A stretch of DNA of 38,304 bases from positions 1-38,304 of the forward strand of contig WGOB01000067.1 of assembly GCA_016124255.1 (NCBI GenBank), in the 5' to 3' direction. A program made the position numbers and the translations under genes. The notes under the pieces were generated by a model. That model was given only the letters and a program-made list of their open reading frames with translations. It did no database searches and had not been told where the DNA came from. This document shows, piece after piece, positions 13,220 through 21,132 of the stretch; positions within the stretch are counted from its first letter, which is position 1; every line of letters starts with the position of its first letter. Source of the stretch: Alphaproteobacteria bacterium (GTDB lineage Bacteria > Pseudomonadota > Alphaproteobacteria > Caulobacterales > Aquidulcibacteraceae).

Positions 13220-13449
13220 AGGCGAGCGACAGCGTCGATCTCGTCGTCGGGATCGTGGCCGACACCGAAAAAGCGCTGCTCGTCACCACGACGGGTTTCG
13301 AGGCGGACGCGGTGTGGGTGCCGAAGGCGCTGATCGATCTCGTCGCGCGTCTGCCGGACGATCCGGGCGAGGCGTTCGATCTGTGGCGCGCGACGATGCC
13401 GGCGTGGAAAGCGATCGAGGCGGGGCTGATCGACCGGGAGTTTCTCTAG
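13216..13449 (+). CDS. Small hypothetical protein
   Basis: This 77-residue protein starts MKASDSVDLVVGIVADTEKALLV. It has beta strands in the first half (LLVTTTGFEADAVWVPK) and helices in the second (FDLWRATMPAWKAIEAGL). The ATGA overlap and the next gene starting right after its stop support translation. No family is recognised. Confidence 0.5.
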   Translation: MKASDSVDLVVGIVADTEKALLVTTTGFEADAVWVPKALIDLVARLPDDPGEAFDLWRATMPAWKAIEAGLIDREFL

Positions 13450-13830
13450 ATGAGCGCGGAATTCTCTCGTGCGCGGCGCGGGTTCTATTTCTCCGCCCAG
13501 CACGGGCGCTGCTATCTGCGGAGCACGGAAGGCTGCCGGCAGGTCGGCGGCCAGATGAAGCTCGACGCGCCGCACGACCCGCGCGAGGCGACGTTCGAGC
13601 ACCTCGTCCCGCGCGCCGCGACCAAGAACGGCGGCGCGCCGAAAGGAAACCTCCTGCTCGCGTGCGCGGCGTGCAATTTTGCGAAGGGATCGAAGCGGGG
13701 CGTGCCGCTGGCGATCCACTACACGATCGCGCAGCACCTTCACCTCGCCTGGGCGAATTTCGCGCAAGCGCAATCGCTCTGCGAAAAGGCGGACGCACAT
13801 CAACCACCGGAGAAAGGACTGCAGCGATGA
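13450..13830 (+). CDS. HNH endonuclease
   Basis: This 126-residue protein has the HNH pattern. CYLRSTEGC carries an early Cys pair. EHLVPRA follows, with the first His and the acidic residue, and then GNLLLACAACNFAKGSK, with the N and the CAAC zinc pair typical of HNH nucleases. Small HNH proteins are often encoded near terminase genes and are needed for cos cleavage in phages such as HK97. Here the terminase genes lie about 1.3 kb downstream, so a packaging role is possible but not shown; an origin-nicking or mobile role is the alternative. Confidence 0.78.
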   Translation: MSAEFSRARRGFYFSAQHGRCYLRSTEGCRQVGGQMKLDAPHDPREATFEHLVPRAATKNGGAPKGNLLLACAACNFAKGSKRGVPLAIHYTIAQHLHLAWANFAQAQSLCEKADAHQPPEKGLQR

Positions 13831-14018
13831 GGAAGAAGGCAGAAGCGACGAACGTGGCGTGTCCGGTCTGCGGCGCGGAGGAGGGGCGGCGCTGCGTCGA
13901 TCTCGGCGCAATCCCGCTCCCGCGCAAAGAGCGGCGCAAGGCGTTGAAGCGCATGACCCGTGACCCTCACGCCGCACGCCTGGCGCTTGCATCCCAGCAA
14001 CCGAAGCGGTCGCGATGA
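13827..14018 (+). CDS. Small zinc-finger phage protein
   Basis: This 63-residue protein contains CPVCGAEEGRRCVDLG followed by a basic helix with a conserved-looking His (DPHAARL). The pattern CPxCGA-x4-RRC-x-n-H-x2-R matches a small zinc-binding motif frequent in phage proteins. It is coupled by ATGA to the HNH gene. Confidence 0.6.
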   Translation: MRKKAEATNVACPVCGAEEGRRCVDLGAIPLPRKERRKALKRMTRDPHAARLALASQQPKRSR

Positions 14019-14087
14019 TCCGCGTTCGGAGCGATTTGGCGGGGCGGCTTTACACTTCGTTCACCGGCGAGGCGAAGATGAGCGCCG

Positions 14088-14831
14088 ATGCCCGTGAAAT
14101 CGACGCGTTCCCGCTCGGGAACAAAACACCGCTCTCCCGCGCGAAACCGCGCCGCGGTTCCCGAGCGGGAACGCAAGCCGCCCAACCGCACGACAGTCGA
14201 ACACGGGGGCCGGGCCCGCGTGCAAGCGAAGGCCGGTTCCGGCAAATCGCGCGCCTCGACAGCGAAGCCGCGCGTCACGGCGCCGGCGCGCAAAATCAAG
14301 AAAACCAAAATCCCGCCGCCGCCGCAATCTTCGATCTGGCCGCGCCCGCCGCGCGTGCGCGACGACGCGCTGACGGCGGCGTTGGCGCAGGTCGGCGCGC
14401 AGCTCGCTGCGCTCGGCCCCGATCTCGCGCGCGAAGCGCACGCGGCCGCGACCGATCCGATCCTCGCGCACCTGGTCGACGCGCCCGAAATCTACGCCTG
14501 CTGCGGCGGCATCGATATCGCCACCACGAAGGCGCAGACGTTCGCCCGGATCGCGCGCAGCGGCGCGAGCGTGAAGCTCTCCGTCTACTACCGCGAGGGC
14601 CGCGACCTGATCGAAGCGCTGGGCGCGGCCGCGCAGGCGGCGATGGCGCGCGCCGGCTGGGAGACGCGCGGCACGTTCGCGCGCGAAAAGCCCTCGATCC
14701 ATCACGCGCAGGAATTCGGCTCCGGCACCTGGGGCGCGACGATGGTGCTGCACCAGGCGCGGGCGCCGGAAACGTTCGCCGGCCGCCTTTCCGCGCGGGA
14801 GCGGGCGCGCGAGACAATCCTTATCCGATGA
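14088..14831 (+). CDS. Unrecognised protein at the head of the late region
   Basis: ATG 14088 is the first start after an in-frame stop at 14079. Of 247 residues, the first ~80 are Arg/Lys/Pro-rich and low in complexity, encoded across an inverted repeat pair. Residues ~90-245 form an ordered alpha/beta domain: LTAALAQVGAQLAALG, PEIYACCGGIDIATTKAQTF, VKLSVYYREGRDLIEAL, and EFGSGTWGATMVLH. The last block resembles minor capsid or head-tail completion proteins loosely, but I cannot assign it. It is joined by ATGA to the next gene. Confidence 0.55.
   Translation: MPVKSTRSRSGTKHRSPARNRAAVPERERKPPNRTTVEHGGRARVQAKAGSGKSRASTAKPRVTAPARKIKKTKIPPPPQSSIWPRPPRVRDDALTAALAQVGAQLAALGPDLAREAHAAATDPILAHLVDAPEIYACCGGIDIATTKAQTFARIARSGASVKLSVYYREGRDLIEALGAAAQAAMARAGWETRGTFAREKPSIHHAQEFGSGTWGATMVLHQARAPETFAGRLSARERARETILIR
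14105..14174. repeat. Pair of 18-bp inverted copies, each itself near-palindromic
   Basis: GCGTTCCCGCTCGGGAAC lies at 14105-14122 and its exact reverse complement at 14157-14174. Each contains GTTCCCG-N2-CGGGAAC. The copies can form two small hairpins or one 18-bp stem with a 34-nt loop. This is the start of the packaging and head operon, so a regulatory or protein-binding role is plausible. Confidence 0.6.
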
Positions 14832-15172
14832 GCGTTTTCGCAACGATCGCAGCCGCGGCGGTGTCGGGCGGGCTTCTGGCGGCCGCGTGCGCCGTGATCT
14901 GGGATCTCGTGCGCGAGTTCGTCTGGGGCCGGTTCAAGCGCGCGGAAGCCCAGATGACGGAGAAAGGCGCCGAGGTCGACGCCGTCAACCAGCGCGTCGC
15001 CGTCCTCGAGTTCACGCTGCAGCACGTGATCAACGACCAGGCCGCGCACCGCGAACAGACGACGCTGTTGAACGAAGTGCGCGAACGCGTCGGGCGCCTG
15101 GAGGGCGCGTTCCACCAATTCGCGCAGGCGCAGGCCTGGATCGTGCAGCGGCTGATGGAGAGACCGGCGTGA
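14828..15172 (+). CDS. Membrane-anchored coiled-coil protein
   Basis: This 114-residue protein starts MSVFATIAAAAVSGGLLAAACAVIW in pieces, one N-terminal transmembrane helix (about 3-25), then a charged coiled coil (VDAVNQRVAVLEFTLQH, LNEVRERVGRLEGAF). Proteins of this shape directly before terminase genes (DUF2730-like in Mu-type phages) are common and of uncertain function. It could also be a spanin- or holin-associated protein, but no lysin lies near it. Confidence 0.55.
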   Translation: MSVFATIAAAAVSGGLLAAACAVIWDLVREFVWGRFKRAEAQMTEKGAEVDAVNQRVAVLEFTLQHVINDQAAHREQTTLLNEVRERVGRLEGAFHQFAQAQAWIVQRLMERPA

Positions 15173-15570
15173 CGGGACAGGCCGAGACGCCAGAAAACGC
15201 GCGCGGCCTCTTCCTGGCGAAGCTGCGCACCGGCGCCAGCGTGACGGCGGCGGCGAAGATCGCCGGCGTGGGTCGCGCCACCGTCTACCGCTGGCGCGAC
15301 GAGGACGAGGCCTTCGCCGCCGCGTGGGCCGACGCCTACGAGAGCGGCACCGACCTGCTCGAAGACGAAGCCCGCCGGCGCGCGCTCGAAGGGGTGGAGA
15401 AGCCGGTGTTCTACAAGGGCGTCGTCGTCGGCCACGTGCGCGAGTTCTCCGACACGATGATGGCGATGCAGCTCAACGCGCGCCGGCCGGAGAAGTACCG
15501 CGTCAACCACAAGGTCGAGCACGCGGGCGCGGTGACGCTGAGGTTCGACCGTGACGACGGGGAGCTCTGA
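15169..15570 (+). CDS. Terminase small subunit
   Basis: This 133-residue protein with a GTG start (GTGA overlap) has an N-terminal helix-turn-helix: FLAKLRTGASVTAAAKIAG followed by VGRATVYRWRDED. Then comes EAFAAAWADAYESGTDLLEDEARRRAL, the conserved region seen in many small terminases, with a GVEKPVFYKG beta hairpin and FSDTMMAMQLNARRPEKYR. It recognises the packaging site and regulates the large subunit. The next gene starts 20 nt before its end. Confidence 0.82.
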   Translation: MTGQAETPENARGLFLAKLRTGASVTAAAKIAGVGRATVYRWRDEDEAFAAAWADAYESGTDLLEDEARRRALEGVEKPVFYKGVVVGHVREFSDTMMAMQLNARRPEKYRVNHKVEHAGAVTLRFDRDDGEL

Positions 15571-16954
15571 CAACCTGTCGTTAGACCCGGCCGCCAAGCC
15601 GCTAACGACAGGTTCGCCCCCCAAGGCGTCGCCATTCGCGCTTTCGGAGAAGCAGCGCCTGGTGCGCAAAGCGCTCGGCGGGCCGGAGACGCACTGCCTG
15701 GTCTATGGCGGCTCGCGCTCGGGCAAGACGTTCCTGCTCGTCTACGCCGTGGTGATGCGCGCGCTGAAGGCGCCCGGCTCGCGGCACCTCATCTGCCGCA
15801 AGGCGACCAAGCACGTCCGCACCAGCGTCTTCCTCGACACGTTCCCGAAAGTGATGGCGCTGGCGTTTCCCGACGTCGCGTTCGAGACCAACAAATCGGA
15901 CCTCGTCGCGTTCCTGCCGGGCGGCAGCGAGATCTGGTTCGGCGGCCTCGACGACAAGGAGCGCGTCGAGAAGATCCTCGGCCAGGAATACGCCACCGTC
16001 TACGTCAACGAGTGCTCGCAGCTCTCCTACGACGCGATCGTGATGCTGCGCTCGCGGCTGGCGCAGGCGTGCGTGCAGAGCGACGGGCGCCCGCTCAAGC
16101 TCAAGGCCTATTACGACCTCAACCCGACCGGCAAATCGCACTGGACCTACAAGGAATTCGTCGCCGGCGTCGATCCGAAGTCGGGCAAGCCGCTCAACAA
16201 AGAGCGGCGCACCTGGGCGACGATCAACCCGCACGAAAACCCGCACCTGCCGAAGCAATATCTCGACGAGATCCTCGACGACATGCCCGAGCGCCAGCGC
16301 GTGCGCTTCCGCGACGGGCAGTACATCAACGAGGTGCCGGGCGCGCTGTGGAAGCTCGACGATCTGGAAGAGCGCCGACTTGACGCCGACGCCTACGATC
16401 TCGCGCGCGGCGTCATCCTCCGCGACGGCCAGGAGATCGCGCTGGCGCGCGTCGTCGTCGCGATCGACCCGACGGTGAAGAAGAAGGCCGACGGCGAAGA
16501 CTGGGACCTGGGCGAGTGCGGCATCGTGGTGGCCGCGAAAGGCGCGGACGGGCGCGGCTACGTGCTGGCCGACGGCTCAGAGCGGCTCTCGCCCGACGCC
16601 TGGGCGCGCAAGGCGGTGGGGCTCTATCACGCCCACAAGTGCGACCGGATCATCGCCGAGCAGAACAATGGCGGCGAGATGGTGCGGATCACGATCAAGA
16701 CCGCCGATGAGGCCGCCCTCCTGCCGATCGACCTCGTCAACGCCTCGCGTGGCAAGATCACGCGCGCCGAGCCGATCAGCGCCTATTACGAGCAGGGGAA
16801 GATCTCGCACGTCGGCGCGTTTCCCGAGCTCGAAGACCAGATGACGAGCTACACCGGCGCGCCGGGCGAACAATCGCCCGATCGGATGGATGCGCTCGTG
16901 TGGGCGCTGACGGCGCTGTTCGTCGGCGTGGTCCCCGTTCCCTACGTCTGCTGA
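15551..16954 (+). CDS. Terminase large subunit
   Basis: This 467-residue protein, from GTG 15551, holds the ATPase and nuclease of the packaging motor. Walker A GGSRSGKT lies at 53-60, and Walker B VYVNE with the catalytic Glu at 150-154. The motif DLNPTGKSHW lies near 189. In the RNase H-like nuclease domain are AIDPT (D306), AEQNNGG (E370) and SPDRMDALVWA (D447). Length and motif order are normal. The GTG overlaps the small-subunit gene by 20 nt, and the first ~25 residues are encoded by a long hairpin sequence. No later start fits before the ATPase domain, so this start is likely. Confidence 0.93.
   Translation: MTTGSSDNLSLDPAAKPLTTGSPPKASPFALSEKQRLVRKALGGPETHCLVYGGSRSGKTFLLVYAVVMRALKAPGSRHLICRKATKHVRTSVFLDTFPKVMALAFPDVAFETNKSDLVAFLPGGSEIWFGGLDDKERVEKILGQEYATVYVNECSQLSYDAIVMLRSRLAQACVQSDGRPLKLKAYYDLNPTGKSHWTYKEFVAGVDPKSGKPLNKERRTWATINPHENPHLPKQYLDEILDDMPERQRVRFRDGQYINEVPGALWKLDDLEERRLDADAYDLARGVILRDGQEIALARVVVAIDPTVKKKADGEDWDLGECGIVVAAKGADGRGYVLADGSERLSPDAWARKAVGLYHAHKCDRIIAEQNNGGEMVRITIKTADEAALLPIDLVNASRGKITRAEPISAYYEQGKISHVGAFPELEDQMTSYTGAPGEQSPDRMDALVWALTALFVGVVPVPYVC
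15572..15614. repeat. 13-bp perfect inverted repeat at the terminase junction
   Basis: AACCTGTCGTTAG (15572-15584) and CTAACGACAGGTT (15602-15614) pair perfectly around a 17-nt loop, 2 nt after the small-subunit stop and within the first codons of the large-subunit gene. No T-run follows, so it is not a simple terminator. Candidates are a translational control hairpin or a terminase recognition site. Confidence 0.75.
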
Positions 16955-16966
16955 GACGATGGCGCG

Positions 16967-18346
16967 ATGACGCTGCGCGGATTTCTCCAGAACGCTCACC
17001 ATTGGCTGACCGCGGCGCCCGCTTCGCAAACGAAGGCGCCCGATCCGTACGCGCTGCAGCTGAAGGCCTCCCAGGCCGCGGCCGCGTCCTTCCGCTACCT
17101 CCACAACATCGAGCACTACCCGCCGCGCGAATACACCGCGCTGATGGCGGCGGCGAAGACGAACCCGATCGTGCGCCGCGCCTTGAAGCTCACCAGCGAA
17201 GCGGTGGCGACGCTGCGCCCCGACGTGCACGTCGCCGGCCAGATCGTCGATCCCGACGAGAACTCGAGGCTGGCGCCGCTCGCCCGCGTGCTCGATCGCC
17301 CCAACCCCGACCAGGATTTCTCCGGCTTCATCGCCAAGCTTGCGTCGTTCTACAAGGCGAGCGGCAACGGCTGGGTCGAGCGCGTCACCGGCTTCACCGA
17401 CGCCTACCAGGAATTCTACGCGCTGCGCCCCGACCGGATGCACATCAAGCCCGGCGCCAACGGCTGGCCGGCGGAGTACGTCTTCCAGGCGACGACGGGG
17501 CTGAAGAAATCCTGGCGCGTCGACATCCAGAACGAGCGCCGCGACATCCTGCACATCAAGGACGAGGCGCTCGACGACGATCTCTTCGGGCACGGCGCGC
17601 TCGAAGCCGCCGACAAGCCGCTGCGCGTCTACGACGCCGCCTACGAGCTCGCCAACGCGCAATTCCAGAACGGCGCGGCGCCCGCCGGCGCGTTCGTCTG
17701 GGATCCGTCCGTGCCGCCGGGCGCGACGCAGCCGACGCTGACCGTCGAGCAGCAGCAGGAATTCGAAGCCCGCGTGAACCAGAAATTCCGCGGCCCGAAG
17801 AACCGCGGCAAGTTCGCCGTCTTCTCCGGCGGCTGGCGCTTCGAGCAGGTCGGCATGACGATGGTCGATCTGCAGGCGATGGAGATCCGCTTCGCCGCCG
17901 CGCGCGACATCGCCCAGGCCTTCGGCGTGCCCTCGCTGATGCTCGGCATTCCCGGCGACAACACCTACGCCAATTTCTCCGAGGCGAGCCGCGCGTTCTA
18001 TCGCTCGACCGTGCTCGCCGATGCGCGGCGCATCTACGGCGCGCTCGGGCGCTGGTTCACGCAGCTCTTCGGCGTGCCGATCGAGCTCATCGTCGATGAA
18101 GAGAAAATCTGGGCGCTCGCCGACGAGCTCACGCTGCAATGGCAGCGCACGCTCGGCGCCGAGGTGCTGACGCTCGAAGAAAAGCGCGAGGCGCTGGGCT
18201 ACGATCCCGTCCCGCCGGCTGGGCAGACGCTGCTGATGGGCGCAGGGCTTGCGCCGCTCGAACAGATCTTGATGAGCGATTACGCGGCGATCGAGCCGCC
18301 GCGCAAAGCCCGCATCGTCGACGACGAGAACGAAGGGGACGAATGA
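16967..18346 (+). CDS. Portal protein, HK97 type
   Basis: This 459-residue protein, with residues ~50-400 matching HK97-type portals: EYTALMAAAKTNPIVRRALKL, TLRPDVHV, DRPNPDQDFSGF, YALRPDRM and ILHIKDEALDDD. ANAQFQNGAAPAGAF and the GVPSLMLGIPGDNTYANFSEA segment follow, with LEEKREALGYDPV near the end. The portal forms the dodecameric channel at one capsid vertex through which DNA enters. It follows the large terminase by 12 nt and overlaps the minor head gene by ATGA. Confidence 0.93.
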   Translation: MTLRGFLQNAHHWLTAAPASQTKAPDPYALQLKASQAAAASFRYLHNIEHYPPREYTALMAAAKTNPIVRRALKLTSEAVATLRPDVHVAGQIVDPDENSRLAPLARVLDRPNPDQDFSGFIAKLASFYKASGNGWVERVTGFTDAYQEFYALRPDRMHIKPGANGWPAEYVFQATTGLKKSWRVDIQNERRDILHIKDEALDDDLFGHGALEAADKPLRVYDAAYELANAQFQNGAAPAGAFVWDPSVPPGATQPTLTVEQQQEFEARVNQKFRGPKNRGKFAVFSGGWRFEQVGMTMVDLQAMEIRFAAARDIAQAFGVPSLMLGIPGDNTYANFSEASRAFYRSTVLADARRIYGALGRWFTQLFGVPIELIVDEEKIWALADELTLQWQRTLGAEVLTLEEKREALGYDPVPPAGQTLLMGAGLAPLEQILMSDYAAIEPPRKARIVDDENEGDE

Positions 18347-19524
18347 GCCCGGCGCTGCGCGACTGGTGGCGCGGCGAGCTCGACCGGCTGTCCCTGCGCC
18401 GTGCGCGGCTGCTGGCGCGCGATCTGCAGCGCGAGTTCGCGATCCTGCTCGGCGAGATCGAGCGGCGCATCGATCGGCGCGTCGCGGTCGAGCGCCACCG
18501 GCTGCGCTGCGAGGCGCTGTTCGCGCGCCACGCCCGGCGTACGGCGTTTCTGTTCGGCCTGGTGGGGCGCGCGATGTTGGCGAAACGTTCGCCATCGCCG
18601 TCGGCGCCAGTCCGCACCAATCCTGCGACGACGCCGACGCCTGCGCGAAAGGACGATCCCCCGCGCAGCGAGAGCGCCCGCGCCGCCGCGCACCGCGCCT
18701 TCCTCGCCGGCGTCGCCGAGGAGCTGGTCGGGGCAGGGCTCGCGGGCCGCGCCGCCGATGCGATGATGCGGCTGCCCGCTGCACGCCAGGCCGCCGAAGC
18801 GCGGCTCGCGGCGAACGGGTGGAACGTTGCGCGGGCGATCCAGAAGGGTCGGCGCGACGCCGCGCTGATCGCGCTGGCCCTCGATGCGGGGATCGCGGCG
18901 GCTGCAGGCCCGCTCGACGCCCCACGTGAAACGCCAGAAGCCCCGGCAATCGACGAGCCAGCCTCGCCCAGCCGCAACGCGCCCCCGCCGCCCCCTTCAC
19001 CGCCCCCGCCGGCGGATCGGCCTCCACGGGGCCCTGGGGACGACGGGGGCGATCGACGAAGATCGTTCGGGGAGCGGGTCGAAGCGCACGTGCGCCATTG
19101 GGCGCCGCGCCGCGCGCGCCGGATCGCGGCGACGAGCGGCGACCTGATCGCGCAAGCGCTCGCCGAAAGCGCACGCGCCGGCGAAGCGCCCGAGAAAGCC
19201 GCGCGGCGCCTGCGCCTGGCGCTCGGCGGCTCGATCGCGATGCGCCGCGCCCGGGTCATCGCCCGCACCGAGATCGGCGCGGCGCAAAACGCCGCCATCC
19301 TGTTCACCGCCGAGGGCAGCCCGCGCCGTGTGGTGAAAATCTGGGCCGCGATCGGCGACGACCGCACCCGCCAGACCCACCGCGACGCCGACGGCCAGGC
19401 CCAGCCCCTCGACGCCGCCTTTATCGTCGGGCGCGCGCTCCTCATGCATCCTGGCGATCCCGAAGGGCCGGCGGGCGAGATCATCAACTGCCGCTGCTCG
19501 ATGCTGATCGAACCGAGAGAGTGA
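18343..19524 (+). CDS. Phage minor head protein, Mu gpF/SPP1 gp7 type
   Basis: This 393-residue protein has an N-terminal half of Arg-rich helices, a Pro-rich linker (about 205-240) and a C-terminal Mu-F-type domain. ARVIARTEIGAAQNAA, then IWAAIGDDRTRQTHRDADGQ, and finally GEIINCRCSML are the family signature. It is probably delivered to the capsid interior near the portal. The long helical insert with poly-Arg segments is variable in the family. It starts at the ATGA of the portal gene and is followed 2 nt later by the Arg-rich gene cluster. Confidence 0.85.
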   Translation: MSPALRDWWRGELDRLSLRRARLLARDLQREFAILLGEIERRIDRRVAVERHRLRCEALFARHARRTAFLFGLVGRAMLAKRSPSPSAPVRTNPATTPTPARKDDPPRSESARAAAHRAFLAGVAEELVGAGLAGRAADAMMRLPAARQAAEARLAANGWNVARAIQKGRRDAALIALALDAGIAAAAGPLDAPRETPEAPAIDEPASPSRNAPPPPPSPPPPADRPPRGPGDDGGDRRRSFGERVEAHVRHWAPRRARRIAATSGDLIAQALAESARAGEAPEKAARRLRLALGGSIAMRRARVIARTEIGAAQNAAILFTAEGSPRRVVKIWAAIGDDRTRQTHRDADGQAQPLDAAFIVGRALLMHPGDPEGPAGEIINCRCSMLIEPRE

Positions 19525-19526
19525 CC

Positions 19527-19874
19527 ATGGACCTCGTCGAGCGCGCGCTCTTGGTGAAGGAATGCCGCGAGGAGTTGAAGGAAGAGCGGATGTACCGCTC
19601 AAACATCCGCAACCGGCGCTATCGCAACCAGATGCCGCGCCGCGGCGAGTCGATCGACAGCTATTTCGGCCGCCGCTCGCGCCGGCGCGAGAACATGACC
19701 GACAGCGGCCTCTACGACTCCCTCGACATGTGGGACAACGCCCGCTCACGGCTCCCCGCGCGGCAGCGGCGCAACACGATCAGCGGCGAAGAATACGACG
19801 CCGGCGACGACGACTATGTCGGCTACCGCTCGCGCTTCCCGAAATCGCGCCGCAGCCGGCGCAAGAAGTTCTAG
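19527..19874 (+). CDS. Arg-rich RALLVKA-family protein 1
   Basis: This 115-residue basic protein starts MDLVERALLVKECREELKEE and continues with YRSNIRNRRYRNQMPRRGES. The N-terminal motif, a helix of the form MD-x-x-x-RALLVKA-x-R-x-E, recurs in the next two genes and in the one at 8681-8977. A Ser/Tyr segment (YFGRRSRRRENM, YDSLDMWDNARS) follows, and the tail is KSRRSRRKKF. It lies between the minor head gene and the next paralogue. Its charge suggests nucleic acid or acidic-protein binding, but function is unknown. Confidence 0.75.
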   Translation: MDLVERALLVKECREELKEERMYRSNIRNRRYRNQMPRRGESIDSYFGRRSRRRENMTDSGLYDSLDMWDNARSRLPARQRRNTISGEEYDAGDDDYVGYRSRFPKSRRSRRKKF

Positions 19875-19878
19875 TCTG

Positions 19879-20418
19879 ATGGACCTCGCCGCGCGCGCTC
19901 TTCTCGTCAAAGCCTGCCGCCTCGAAATCAAGAAACGGCGCGGCGGCTTCATCGCGACCGCGTTGCGCGCGGCGCGGGCGCAGGAGCGTGCGCGCGAACG
20001 CAATGCCTGGGCCAATCAGGACGAGGCGCGCACGCGGCGCATCCGGCGCGGGCGCCCGCTGCGCTCCGATCGCCAGCGGCTGTCCTCGACGCAAGCACAG
20101 CGCGACGCCAATCTCGCCGCGACGCGGCCCGTCAGCTTCGGCGCGCAGCACCGCGACACGCCCGCCAACCGCCGCCGCTTCGACCGCGAGCACCGCGCCC
20201 GCGTCACGGCCGAGGAGTACGAAGAAACCTCGATCCTGGCCCGCCTGCAGCGTCGCCAGAGCGAAGCCGGCATGACCCGGCGTCAACGCCACGCCTCGCG
20301 CCGCAACCGGCCCTACCGGCCAGTGACGCGTCGCGAGCGCTCTTGGCTTCTTCGCCGCAACGCGCAACTGAGCGAGCCGGGCGACACGTACCGCTCCCGG
20401 CGCGACTACAACGACTGA
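19879..20418 (+). CDS. Arg-rich RALLVKA-family protein 2
   Basis: This 179-residue protein starts MDLAARALLVKACRLEIKKRR, sharing the family's opening helix. The remainder is repeatedly Arg/Ala/Gln-rich (ARARERNAWANQDEARTRR, PANRRRFDREHRARVTAEEYEE) with scattered Tyr and Thr, which reads as disordered or helical. It starts 4 nt after the previous gene. High GC makes spurious frames common here, but the conserved start and close spacing support it. Confidence 0.72.
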   Translation: MDLAARALLVKACRLEIKKRRGGFIATALRAARAQERARERNAWANQDEARTRRIRRGRPLRSDRQRLSSTQAQRDANLAATRPVSFGAQHRDTPANRRRFDREHRARVTAEEYEETSILARLQRRQSEAGMTRRQRHASRRNRPYRPVTRRERSWLLRRNAQLSEPGDTYRSRRDYND

Positions 20419-20430
20419 GGGCAAGCAAAA

Positions 20431-21096
20431 ATGGACCTGCTCGAACGCGCGCTGCTGGTGAAGGCGCACCGCGCCGCGCTCTGCGAAGCGAAGGAATACC
20501 GCTCTTCGCCGGCGAACCGCCGGGTGCGCAACCGCCGCCGCCAGGCCGCGTTCGACGACGCGCGCCGCGTGCGCAACGGCGAAAGCCTGGCCGACACGTT
20601 CGAGCGGTCGCAGGGGCGGCGTCCGCGCGCGGTCGCCGCCGGCGCTGCGCCACCACGTAAGCGCCGGCGCATGACAGCATCCGCCGCGCCGCGCCTCGAT
20701 CGCGTCACGCGTGAAGGCGCCGTGCACAATCGCGGCGACAACGCCGTCGCCGAGCATCGCCGCCAAAGCGCAATGCTGCGCACGCTCGAAGGCGAGGATC
20801 AACGCAATGCGCGCTACCGCCGGATGCGTCGTCGCCGCCGGCTGACGGCGAACCAGGAACGCCGTCTTTCCACGCCGCGCGAGGTCCGCGATCTCGTCGG
20901 CGACGGCATCGCGCCGGGCCAGTACGCGCGCGGGCGTTTCAGCTTCACCGGGCGCACGATGCGCAAGCCGAGTTTCACCGCGGCCGATCGCGAGCGGCTC
21001 AATCGCTACATCGACCCCCAGACCGGCTTTGCGCGGCGCGGAACAATCGAAGGCGATACCCGTCGGCGCCGCCGAACCTCGCGCACGAAGACCTAA
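20431..21096 (+). CDS. Arg-rich RALLVKA-family protein 3
   Basis: This 221-residue protein starts MDLLERALLVKAHRAALCEAK and continues YRSSPANRRVRNRR, nearly the same as the start of the 8681-8977 protein. The middle is basic with Gln and Asp, while the C-terminal ~80 residues look more structured (TPREVRDLVGDGIAPGQYARG, FTGRTMRKPSFTAADRERL, YIDPQTGFARRG). It may carry a family-specific domain that the shorter members lack. It ends 36 nt before the prohead protease gene. Confidence 0.72.
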   Translation: MDLLERALLVKAHRAALCEAKEYRSSPANRRVRNRRRQAAFDDARRVRNGESLADTFERSQGRRPRAVAAGAAPPRKRRRMTASAAPRLDRVTREGAVHNRGDNAVAEHRRQSAMLRTLEGEDQRNARYRRMRRRRRLTANQERRLSTPREVRDLVGDGIAPGQYARGRFSFTGRTMRKPSFTAADRERLNRYIDPQTGFARRGTIEGDTRRRRRTSRTKT

Positions 21097-21132
21097 TCCC
21101 GCCCGACGCCGGCCCGCGCGACGATCAGCGCC

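Noticed and set aside
14049-14054. TTTACA resembling a -35 box before the late operon
   Set aside because: No -10-like hexamer at a proper distance. A late promoter may exist but I cannot place it.
14015-14827. Possible gene starting ATG 14015 in the frame of the later coiled-coil gene
   Set aside because: It would overlap the better-supported gene at 14088 over its whole length and is Arg/Ala-rich; the coiled-coil gene has its own ATGA start at 14828.
16577-19174. Minus-strand frame of 865 codons under the terminase and portal genes
   Set aside because: Arg/Ala-rich mirror of high-GC coding sequence, with no motif and no ribosome-binding site; the plus strand has terminase, portal and minor head motifs.
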